Source: Anagrus nilaparvatae
Taxonomy: Eukaryota; Arthropoda; Insecta; Hymenoptera; Mymaridae
Length of the DNA stretch: 64,000 nucleotides
Direction: 5' to 3'
NCBI GenBank assembly: GCA_022575985.1
Contig: JAKSXM010000246.1
Location: 10,620,001 to 10,684,000, forward strand
The first letter of the stretch is position 1, and every line of letters starts with the position of its first letter. Shown here piece after piece: positions 31,501 to 43,500 of this stretch. The notes under the pieces were generated by a model that was given only the letters and a program-made list of their open reading frames with translations, was not told the origin of the DNA and searched no databases. The position numbers and the translations under genes were made by a program.

Positions 31501-34500
31501 AACTTCTTTTTCTATAAAAAAAATTATATTTCTTAGCGTAATGCCCTTTCTATTTTATTTATTTAATTTATTCGTGTTATACTTGCAGTCTATGGGTAGG
31601 CGCTTGTTTTGTATTTTAATATACCCCAAAAATTTTATTTTGTTATATTATTTAAAAAAAAAATTTTTTTTTACGTATACTAGTATTATTTCTTTTTATT
31701 TTATAAATCTTCTCTACTCAAATGGTATTTTTTTTGTAATATAATGAAAATGTACTTACCAAACTGTCAGGTAAAGAATTTGTTGTCCCTGCATTTCGCT
31801 TCCTTGGACTCGCCGCTATCCTCTAGTTACTGCGTCTAATCGATTGAAATCCTTAGAGGTTCCTTGAATTTCAGCTTACGTTACTTCCTAACTCCTTGGT
31901 TCTTTCTAGCTGTTGATGTTAATTTTTTTTTCAAATTATCCACGTATCTTCAGTTTGATTCCTTTGCTGTATATATATGTTTTGCTGATCCTTTTTCTTT
32001 AGGAGTTTCTCTCTCTTGATTTATTGAAAGAGGAAAAGAAAATTCTATTTCTACTTGTGTTTAATTATCTTGATGTAATATTTTAATGATGTAACTTTCT
32101 TGAGAGTATCCCCAACAAAAAAAAAATTTTTTTTTTGCAAAAAAAAAAATTTATTTTAATTTCTTTTTATTTATATATTTTTTGTTCCATCACCAACGGG
32201 CAATCCACCGGAGCCTCCAGATGTTCCGTCTGCTGGGGTTTGGACGTGAACGTTGTTATTATTTGAGTGTTCTTACCCGGTCCTAAGATTAATTAGTTTA
32301 ATCTTAAGAACTTTTTACCGGTGATGAAATAAATATAAACCTTTTAGTTAAATGTACTGGTTGTTTATTAATTGTTATGATCGTACTACAAAGGTTCAGT
32401 GAGATCTCTAGTGCATGGGCGATTTACCTCTATATTTAAAGCTTTTCTCCCCCGCGATCAGGAGTGGAGGTGTTTTTACTAAGTGGCTAAGATGCAAATT
32501 TTTAGGTATGGTCAGCGAGTATTCGCCAATCACGATTCATTAGACTCATCCCACTTTACTGTCAATCTAAAACTAATCTTTCTCACGCTTTTAGTTCTCA
32601 CGCGCTTACGTCTGGCCATCTCTAATTATTGCTGACTTAGCTTTTACTCCAATTAACGATTCTTATATCTTTAACTTAATATTTTAATTACTCGAATTTC
32701 CCCGGTCACAGATGATACTCCTGTGACACTATTCTCTCATCGCTATAGTCAATAAACCAAATGCCTATTTTCGGACCGAAATGACCAATTTTTAAATTGC
32801 TGCCAAAATTGCAATTTTCAATAAAAATAGGTCTTGTGCATCTGCAAATTTTTGTACAAGTTCCAAGTTTCCAAAAATTTCTTACTCGTTCTTTTAACTT
32901 TAGATATTTCTGAGATATGACTCCAAAAATGTATAGTGATAAAATATGCTTTTTTTTTTTAAACTTTAAATTGAGACTCTGACTTTAAATCATCATTTCT
33001 TTTTAGGTCTCAAAAATTTTGTATTAGCTCTAAGTTTCGAAAAATACTTTACTCGCTACTTTTTTATTACTCGTTTAGCAGATATGATAGTTTGAAAACA
33101 GAGTCTCAATTTAAAGTTTTTTAAAAAAAATCATATTTTATCACTAAATTTTTGAATTCATATCTCGGAAATATCTGAAGCTAAAAGAATGAGTTTTCAA
33201 CATTTAATATGACTTTAATAGTCATCCATAAATATAGATCGTAATTTTGCGAACCAAATGTTCCAGTCCAATTCCGGTTTCGTCTTGTGAGTTATTTTTT
33301 CTATATGGAAGTATCATAAACTATAACTCGCATAAAATGCTCATAGGCAAGGTTTCCTGACGGAATTAAGCAGAATCCTTGAAAGTATTATTTTTTTATG
33401 TTGAAAAGATCTCATTTTTACTCAGTGAGTAAGAAAATTCAAAAAAATAAAATAAAATAAGGGACACCCTATTATATATAACTAAAAGTAATTTTTAATA
33501 ATAAAACTTTTGAATTTCAGCTTATTAGAATATACAAAGATAAGAGTAAGCCAGATTTCATTGAAGAAATGGCATTTCTATTTTTATTTTTAATGATTGT
33601 TACTATTTATGCACACTTCATTATTAATAAAAATCATGTAGCTGAAGTTTCGACCGTTCGATGAACGAAATTTTTTTTTTAACTCAAATCAGCTAAAAAG
33701 TATAATAAATAAATAAATATAGTAAAAAACTCAAAAAATTAAATACACAGCCGATAGAAACAGCTAAAAACCAATAAATCAACCAAAATAAACATTAAAA
33801 AATCATTCTCGCATTTCAAAGGATTTTGAGATCATTAGATGAGATCTTCAACAACTATTAATTTCTTAGTTTGATTAAAAAATGTTTTTCAATACTCAGA
33901 AAAATTTTGGACTGATACCTGGATGGAAAACTATCTGAAATAAGGCAGCGATACAAATTACGTAAATATCGTATTTTAGTTACCAAGCATTTTCAGAACC
34001 TTGGCAGGGCATTACCCCGAATTTCTTTTTACGATATTAATCTAATTCTGTGCCAAGACTCCCAAAAAATTTTTGAGCCCATTTTAAGGGGGTTAAGTTG
34101 GTCAAATTAAGTCGATTAAAGATTGGACTTTTTTGGAAAAACAGCTTTTTTGAATTTCCTGGGATCTGAACCCAACTATTGTTTTCTTGTGTTGATTAAA
34201 AGATGTTTCTCAATACTCAAAAAAATTTTGGACATATTCCTAGGTGGTAAACTACCTCAAATGCGGCTTCGAATTAAATTACATAATTATCGTATTTTAG
34301 TTTCCAAGCATTTTCAGAGCCTTGGCAGGGCATTACCCCGAATTTTTTTTTATAATATTAATCTAATTATGTGCCAAAACTCCCAAAAAATTTTTGAGCC
34401 AATTTTAAGGGGGTTAAGTTGGTCAAATTAAGTTGATTAAAGATTGGACTTTTTTGGAAAAACAGCTTTTTTGAATTTCCTGGGATCTGAACCCAACTAT

Positions 34501-37500
34501 TGTTTTCTTGTGTTGATTAAAATATGTTTCTCAATACTAAAAAAAATTTTGGACATATTCCTAGGTGGTAAACTACCTTAAATACGGCTGCGAATCAAAT
34601 TACATAATTATCGTATTTTAGTTTCCAAGCATTTTCAGAACCTTGGTAGGGCATTACCCCGAATTTCTTTTTATAATATTAATCTAATTATGTGCCAAAA
34701 CTCCTAAAAAATTTTTGAGCCTATTTTAAGGGGGTTAAGTTGGTCAAATTAAGTTGATTAAAGATTGGACTTTTTTGAAAAAACAGCTTTTTTGAATTTC
34801 CTGGGATCTGAACCCAACTATTGTTTTCTTGTGTTGATTAAAAGATGTTTCTCAATACTCAAAAAAATTTTGGACATATTCCAAGGTGGTAAACTACCTC
34901 AAATGCGGCTTCGAATCAAATTACATAAATATCGTATTTTAGTTTCCAAGCATTTTCAGAGCCTTGGCAGGGCATTACCCCGAATTTCTTTTTATAATAT
35001 TAATCTAATTATGTGCCAAAACTCTCAAAAAATTTTTGAGCCCATTTTAAGGGGGTTAAGTTGGTCAAATTAAGTTGATTAAAGATTGGACTTTTTTGGA
35101 AAAACAGCTTTTTTGAATTTCCTGGGATCTGAACCCAACTATTGTTTTCTTGTGTTGATTAAAATATGTTTCTCAATACTCAAAAAAATTTTGGACATAT
35201 TCCTAGGTGGTAAACTACCTCAAATACGGCTGCGAATCAAATTACATAATTATCGTATTTTAGTTTACAAGCATTTTCAGAAACTTGGTAGGGCATTACC
35301 CCGAATTTCTTTTTATAATATTAATCTAATTATGTGCCAAAACTCCTAAAAAATTTTTGAGCCTATTTTAAGGGGGTTAAGTTGGTCAAATTAAGTTGAT
35401 TAAAGATTGGACTTTTTTAAAAAAACAGCTTTTTTGAATTTCCTGGGATCTGAACCCAACTATTGTTTTCTTGTGTTGATTAAAAGATGTTTCTCAATAC
35501 TCAAAAAAATTTTGGACATATTCCTAAGTGGTAAACTACCTCAAATGCGGCTGCGAATCAAATTACATAATTATCGTATTTTAGTTTCCAAGCATTTTCA
35601 GAACCTTGGCAGGGCATTACCCCGAATTTCTTTTTATATTATTAATCTAATTATGTGCCAAAACTCCCAAAAAATTTTTAAGCCCATTTTAAGGGGGTTA
35701 AGTTGGTCAAATTAAGTTGATTAAATATTGGACTTTTTTGGAAAAACAGCTTTTTTGAATTTCCTGGGATCTGAACCCAACTATTGTTTTCTTTTGTTGA
35801 TTAAAAGATGTTTCTCAATACTCAAAAAAATTTTGGACATATTCCTAGGTGGTAAACTACCTCAAATGCGGCTTCGAATCAAATTACATAAATATCGTAT
35901 TTTAGTTACCAAACATTTTCAGAGCCTTGGCAGGGCATTACCCCGAATTTCTTTTTATAATATTAATCTAATTATGTGCCAAAACTCCCAAAAAATTTTT
36001 GAGCCCATTTTAAGGGGGTTAAGTTGGTCAAATTAAGTTGATTAAAGATTGGACTTTTTTGGAAAAACAGCTTTTTTGAATTTCCTGGGATCTGAACCCA
36101 ACTATTGTTTTCTTGTGTTGATTAAAATATGTTTCTCAATACTCAAAAAAATTTTGGACATATTCCTAGGTGGTAAACTACCTCAAATACGGCTGCGAAT
36201 CAAATTACATAATTATCGTATTTTAGTTTCCAAGCATTTTCAGAACCTTGGTAGGGCATTACCCCGAATTCCTTTTGATAATATTAATCTAATTATGTGC
36301 CAAAACTCCCAAAAAATTTTTGAGCCCATTTTAGGGGGTTAAGTTGGTCAGATTAAGTTGATTAAAGATTGGACTTTTTTGGAAAAACAGCTTTTTAGAA
36401 TTTCCTGGGATCTGAACCCAACTATTGTTTTCTTGTGTTGATTAAAATATGTTTCTCAATACTCAAAAAAATTTTGGACATATTCCTAGGTGGTAAACTA
36501 CCTCAAATGCGGCTGCGAATCAAATTACATAATTATCGTATTTTAGTTTCCAAGCATTTTCAGAACCTTGGCAGGGCATTACCCCGAATTTCTTTTTATA
36601 ATATTAATCTTATTATGTGCCAAAACTCCCAAAAAATTTTTGATCCCATTTTAAGGGGGTTAAGTTGGTCAAATTAAGTTGATTAAAGATTGGACTTTTT
36701 TGGAAAAACAGCTTTTTTGAATTTCCTGGGATCTGAACCCAACTATTGTTTTCTTGTGTTGATTAAAATATGTTTCTCAATACTCAAAAAAATTTTGGAC
36801 ATATTCCTAGGTGGTAAACTACCTCAAATACGGCTGCGAATCAAATTACATAATTATCGTATTTTAGTTTCCAAGCATTTTCAGAACCTTGGTAGGGCAT
36901 TACCCCGAATTTCTTTTTATAATATTAATCTAATTATGTGCCAAAACTCCCAAAAATTGTTGAGCCTATTTTAAGGGGGTTAAGTTGGTCAAATTAAGTT
37001 GATTAAATATTGGACTTTTTTGGAAAAACAGCTTTTTTGAATTTCCTGGGATCTGAACCCAACTATTGTTTTCTTGTGTTAATTAAAATATGTTTCTCAA
37101 TACTCAAAAAAATTTTGGACATATTCCTAGGTGGTAAACTACCTCAAATGCGGCTGCGAATCAAATTACATAATTATCGTATTTTAGTTTCCAAGCATTT
37201 TCAGAAACTTGGTAGGGCATTACCCCGAATTTCTTTTTATAATATTAATCTAATTATGTGCCAAAACTCCTAAAAAATTTTTGAGCCTATTTTAAGGGGG
37301 TTAAGTTGGTCAAATTAAGTTGATTAAAGATTGGACTTTTTTGAAAAAACAGCTTTTTTGAATTTCCTGGGATCTGAACCCAACTATTGTTTTCTTGTGT
37401 TGATTAAAAGATGTTTCTCAATACTCAAAAAAATTTTGGACATATTCCTAAGTGGTAAACTACCTCAAATGCGGCTGCGAATCAAATTACATAATTATCG

Positions 37501-40500
37501 TATTTTAGTTTCCAAGCATTTTCAGAACCTTGGCAGGGCATTACCCCGAATTTCTTTTTATATTATTAATCTAATTATGTGCCAAAACTCCCAAAAAATT
37601 TTTAAGCCCATTTTAAGGGGGTTAAGTTGGTCAAATTAAGTTGATAAAATATTGGACTTTTTTGGAAAAACAGCTTTTTTGAATTTCCTGGGATCTGAAC
37701 CCAACTATTGTTTTCTTTTGTTGATTAAAAGATGTTTTTCAATACTCAAAAAAATTTTGGACATATTCCTAGGTGGTAAACTACCTCAAATGCGGCTTCG
37801 AATCAAATTACATAAATATCGTATTTTAGTTACCAAACATTTTCAGAGCCTTGGCAGGGCATTACCCCGAATTTCTTTTTATAATATTAATCTAATTATG
37901 TGCCAAAACTCCCAAAAAATTTTTGAGCCCATTTTAAGGGGGTTAAGTTGGTCAAATTAAGTTGATTAAAGATTGGACTTTTTTGGAAAAACAGCTTTTT
38001 TGAATTTCCTGGGATCTGAACCCAACAATTGTTTTCTTGTGTTGATTAAAATATGTTTCTCAATACTCAAAAAAATTTTGGACATATTCCTAGGTGGTAA
38101 ACTACCTCAAATACGGCTGCGAATCAAATTACATAATTATCGTATTTTAGTTTCCAAGCATTTTCAGAACCTTGGTAGGGCATTACCCCGAATTCCTTTT
38201 GATAATATTAATCTAATTATGTGCCAAAACTCCCAAAAAATTTTTGAGCCCATTTTAAGGGGGTTAAGTTGGTCAGATTAAGTTGATTAAAGATTGGACT
38301 TTTTTGGAAAAACAGCTTTTTTGAATTTCCTGGGATCTGAACCCAACTATTGTTTTCTTGTGTTGATTAAAATATGTTTCTCAATACTCAAAAAAATTTT
38401 GGACATATTCCTAGGTGGTAAACTACCTCAAATGCGGCTTCGAATCAAATTACATAAATATCGTATATTAGTTTCCAAGCATTTTCAGAGCCTTGGCAGG
38501 GCATTACCCCGAATTTCTTTTTATAATATTAATCTAATTATGTGCCAAAACTCCCAAAAAATTTTTGAGCCCATTTTAAGGGGGTTAAGTTGGTCAAATT
38601 AAGTTGATTAAAGATTAGACTTTTTTGGAAAAACAGCTTTTTTGAATTTCCTGGGATCTGAACCCAACTATTGTTTTCTTGTGTTGATTAAAATATGTTT
38701 CTCAATACTCAAAAAAATTTTGGACATATTCCTAGGTGGTAAACTACCTCAAATACGGCTGCGAATCAAATTACATAATTATCGTATTTTAGTTTACAAG
38801 CATTTTCAGAATCTTGGTAAGGCATTACCCCGAATTTCTTTTTATAATATTAATCTAATTATGTGCCAAAACTCCCAAAAAATTTTTGAGCCTATTTTAA
38901 GGGTGTTAAGTTGGTCAAATTAAGTTGATTAAAGATTGGACTTTTTTGAAAAAACAGCTTTTTTGAATTTCCTGGGATCTGAACCCAACTATTGTTTTCT
39001 TGTGTTGATTAAAATATGTTTCTCAATACTCAAAAAAATTTTGGACATATTCCTAGGTGGTAAACTACCTCAAATGCGGCTGCGAATCAAATTACATAAT
39101 TATCGTATTTTAGTTTCCAAGCATTTTCAGAACCTTGGCAGGGCATTACCCCGAATTTCTTTTTATATTATTAATCTAATTATGTGCCAAAACTCCCAAA
39201 AAACTTTTGAGCCCATTTTAAGGGGGTTAAGTTGGTCAAATTAAGTTGATTAAAGATTGGACTTTTTTGGAAAAACAGCTTTTTTGAATTTCCTGGGATC
39301 TGAACCCAACTATTGTTTTCTTGTGTTGATTAAAAGATGTTTCTCAATACTCAAAAAAATTTTGGACATATTCCTAGGTGGTAAACTACCTCAAATACGG
39401 CTGCGAATCAAATTACATAATTATCGTATTTTAGTTTCCAAACATTTTCAGAGCCTTGGCAGGGCATTACCCCGAATTTCTTTTTATAATATTAATCTAA
39501 TTATGTGCCAAAACTCCCAAAAAATTTTTGAGCCCATTTTAAGGGGGTTAAGTTGGTCAAATTAAGTTGATTAAAGATTGGACTTTTTTGGAAAAACAGC
39601 TTTTTTGAATTTCCTGGGATCTGAACCCAACTATTGTTTTCTTGTGTTGATTAAAATATGTTTCTCAATACTCAAAAAAATTTTGGACATATTCCTAGGT
39701 GGTAAACTACCTCAAATACGGCTGCGAATCAAATTACATAATTATCGTATTTTAGTTTCCAAGCATTTTCAGAACCTTGGTAGGGCATTACCCCGAATTT
39801 CTTTTTATAATATTAATCTAATTATGTGCCAAAACTCCCAAAAAATTTTTAAGCCCATTTTAAGGGGGTTAAGTTGGTCAAATTAAGTTGATTAAAGATT
39901 GGACTTTTTTGAAAAAACAGCTTTTTTGAATTTCCTGGGATCTGGACCCAACTATTGTTTTCTTGTGTTGATTAAAAGATGTTTCTCAATACTCAAAAAA
40001 ATTTTGGACATATTCCTAGGTGGTAAACTACCTCAAATGCGGCTTCGAATCAAATTACATAAATATCGTATTTTAGTTTCCAAGCATTTTCAGAGCCTTG
40101 GCAGGGCATTACCCCGAATTTCTTTTTATAATATTAATCTAATTATGTGCCAAAACTCCCAAAAAATTTTTGAGCCCATTTTAAGGGGGTTAAGTTGGTC
40201 AAATTAAGTTGATTAAAGATTGGACTTTTTTGGAAAAATAGCTTTTTTGAATTTCCTGGGATCTGAACCCAACTATTGTTTTCTTGTGTTGATTAAAATA
40301 TGTTTCTCAATACTCAAAAAAATTTTGGACATATTCCTAGGTGGTAAACTACCTCAAATGCGGCTGCGAATCAAATTACATAATTATCGTATTTTAGTTT
40401 CCAAGCATTTTCAGAACCTTGGCAGGGCATTACCCCGAATTTCTTTTTATAATATTAATCTTATTATGTGCCAAAACTCCCAAAAAATTTTTGATCCCAT

Positions 40501-43500
40501 TTTAAGGGGGTTAAGTTGGTCAAATTAAGTTGATTAAAGATTGGACTTTTTAGGAAAACAGCATTTTTAGAATTTCATGGGATCTGGCCCCAACTATTAT
40601 TTTCTTGTGTTGATAAATATATGTTTCTCAATACTCAAAAAAATTTTGGACATATTCCTAGGTGGTAAACTACCTCAAATGCGGCTGCGAATCAAATTAC
40701 GTAATTATCGTATTTTAGTTTCCAAGCATTTTCAGAACCTTGGCAGGACATTACCCCGAATTTCTTTTTACGATATTAATCTTATTCTGTGCCAAGACTC
40801 CCAACAAATTTTTGAGTCCATTTTAAGGGGGTTAAGTTTGTCAAATTAAGTCGATTAAACATTGGACTTTTTTGGAAAAACAGCTTTTTTGAATTTCCTG
40901 AGATCTGACCCCAACTATTATTTTCTTGTGTTGATAAATATATGTTTCTCAATACTCAAAAAAATTTTGGACATATTCCTAGGTGGTAAACTACCTCAAA
41001 TGCGGCTGCGAATCAAATTACGTAATTATCGTATTTTAGTTTCCAAGCATTTTCAGAACCTTGGCAGGACATTACCCCGAATTTCTTTTTTACGATATTA
41101 ATCTTATTCTGTGCCAAGACTCCCAACAAATTTTTGAGCCCCTTTAAGGGGGTTAAGCTTGTCAAATTAAGTCGCTCAAACATTGGACTTTTTTGGAAAA
41201 ACAGCTTTTTTGAATTTCCTGAGATCTGACCCCAAGTATTGTTTTCTTGTGTGATGAAAATATGTTTCTCAATATTTAAACAAATTTTAGACATATTCGT
41301 AGGTGGTAAACTACCTCAAATGCAGCTGCGATTCAAAATACATAAATATCGGATTTTTGTGTCCAAGTATTTTCAGAACCTTGGCAGGACATTACCCCGA
41401 ATTTCTTTTTATAATATTAATCTAATTATGTGCCAATACTCCTAAAAAATTTTTGAGCCAATTTTAAGGGGGTTAAATTGGCCAAATTAAGTCGATTAAA
41501 TATTGTTCATTTTTGGAAAAACAGCTTTTTTAGATTTTCATGGGATCTGGCCCCATCTATTGTTTTCTTGTGTTGATTACTCTCATTACTCAATTAAAAT
41601 TGGGACAGTTTCGTGGGCGGTAACTACCTCAAATGCAGCGGCGATTCAAATTACAAAAATATCGTATTTCAGTTGCCAAGCATTTTCAGAACCTTGGCTG
41701 GGCATAACCCCTAATTTCTTTTCAAACATTCGATTTTATTGTAATTTGATTCGCAGCCGCATTTGAGGTAGTTTACTACCTAGGAATATGTTCAAAAATT
41801 TTTTGAGTATTGAGAAACATTTTTCAATCAACATTAGAAAAGAATAGTTGGGGTCAGATCCCAGAAAATTCTAAAAAAGCTGTTTTTTCAAAAATGAGCA
41901 ATCTTTAAATGACTTAATTTGATCAATTGAACCCCCTTAAAATGGGCTAAAAAATTTTTTGGGAGTTTTGGCACATAATTAGATTAATATTATAAAAAGA
42001 AATTCGGGGTAATGCCCTACCAAGGTTCTGAAAATGCTTGGAAACTAAAATACGATAATTATGTAATTTGAATCGCAGCCGCATTTGAGGTAGTTTACCA
42101 CCTAGGAATATGTCCAAAATTTTTTTGAGTATTGAGAAACATATTTTAATCAACACAAGAAAACAATAGATGGGGCCAGATCCCATGAAATTCTAAAAAT
42201 GCTGTTTTCTTAAACATGACCAATCTTTAATCAACTTAATTTGACCAACTTAACCCCCTTAAAATGGGCTCAAAAATTTTTTAGGTGTTTTGGCACAGAA
42301 GTAGATTAATATCGTAAAAAGAAATTCTGAGTAATGCCCTGTCAAGGTTCTGAAAATGATTGGAAACTACAATACGATATTTATGTTATTTGATTCGCAG
42401 CCGCATTTGAGGTAGTTTACCACCTAGGAATATGTCCAAAATTTGTTTGAGTATTGAGAAACATATTTTAATCAACACAAGAAATTAATAGTTGGGGTCA
42501 GATCCCAGGAAATTCAAAAAAGCTGTTTTTCCAAAAAAGACCAATGTTTAATCGACTTAATTTGACCAACTTAACCCCCTTAAAATGGGCTCAAAAATTT
42601 TTTGTGAGTCTTGGCACAGAATTAGATTAATATCGTAAAAAGAATTTCGGGGTAATACCCTGCCAAGGTTCTGAAAATGCTTGGTAACTAAAATACGATA
42701 TTTACGTAATTTGTATCGCAGCCTTATTTCAGATAGTTTTCCACCCAGGTATGAGTCCAAAATTTTTCTGAGTATTGAAAAAAATTTTTTAATCAACCTA
42801 AGAAATTAACAGTTGGTGAAGATATCATATAATGATCTCAAAATCCTTTGAAATGCGAGAATGATTTTTTATTGTATATTTTGGTTGATTTATTGGTTTT
42901 TATCTGTTTCTATCGGCTGTTTATTTAATTTTTTGAATTTTTTACTATATTTATTTATTATATATACTTTTTAGCAGATTTGAGCTAAAAAAAAAATTTC
43001 GTTCATCGAACGGTCGAAACTTCAACTACATTAAAAATCAGGTAATTCGTTGACTCATTTCACAATTATTATTTTTTATTCGACTACTTATGTTCCATTC
43101 TTAATGCATTGTCAATATAAATATTATGATCTAATAATTGTTTTAATAATTATTGTAAAATGTAGATAAAATCAAGTATGGATGATTGTGATCAAGAATG
43201 GAAAAATTTAATTGATCGGAAAGAACTTGAAATTGCGATAAAATCATCAGAAAGAGGAAATTTTACTTGCTATTGTTATATTGGTATTAATTGATAATTT
43301 TAAATTAAGATTTTTAATAATTTCAAATTTTAAAATAAAATGTTTTACAGCTATGTTATTGTTAATAATAATATTAGTTTCACTAATTCCATTAATAACT
43401 CCGATAATGGATTATTATTATCCCTTAAATGGAGCAAGAGTTAAAGATCACCTGTTTGCAATGGAACGATTTATTGATGAGCAAGAACATTTTTATAAAA

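Larger units (their letters stand above)
28678..33478. mobile_element. Old foldback element in OR-B intron 1, interrupted twice
   Basis: The outer text ATTAGAGTGTGT (28678) and ATAAGGGACACCCTATTATA (about 33450-33470), together with inner arms GGCTCATTGTTATACAATAGGG (30254) and AGTCAATAAACCAAATG (32748), match the foldback at 53551-55020. It is split by an insertion at about 28730-29720 and by an LTR-retrotransposon relic at about 30364-32728. OR-C intron 1 carries the same left end at 63747, so the insertion came before the OR-B/OR-C duplication. Confidence 0.55.
33636..43031. mobile_element. 9.4-kb foldback element carrying a satellite array
   Basis: The terminal inverted repeat starts ATGTAGYTGAAGTTTCGACC and extends about 200 bp (through CATCGAACG, CAGCCGATAGAAACAGC and TTCTCGCATTTCAAAGGATT). 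The body is a 321-bp tandem repeat in forward orientation (about 33850-41740) followed by about 3.4 inverted copies (41745-42830). The outermost monomers of the two arms resemble each other more than the inner ones. An 8-bp target duplication fits hAT- or P-type cut-and-paste transposition; no transposase is encoded, so it must be mobilised in trans. Confidence 0.88.

Noticed and set aside
31433..31744. Hydrophobic 103-residue membrane protein
   Set aside because: Phe/Leu/Ile-rich frame from T-rich DNA between gag and its LTR; no motif and no start context.
34123..40849. A family of about twenty 102-residue proteins in tandem
   Set aside because: The frames begin with TTG, not ATG, are satellite monomers, and vary at amino-acid-changing sites without restraint.
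33636..43031. OR-B as a simple pseudogene broken by insertion
   Set aside because: The terminal repeat supplies a GT donor at the same exon length and phase, and all other exons are open.
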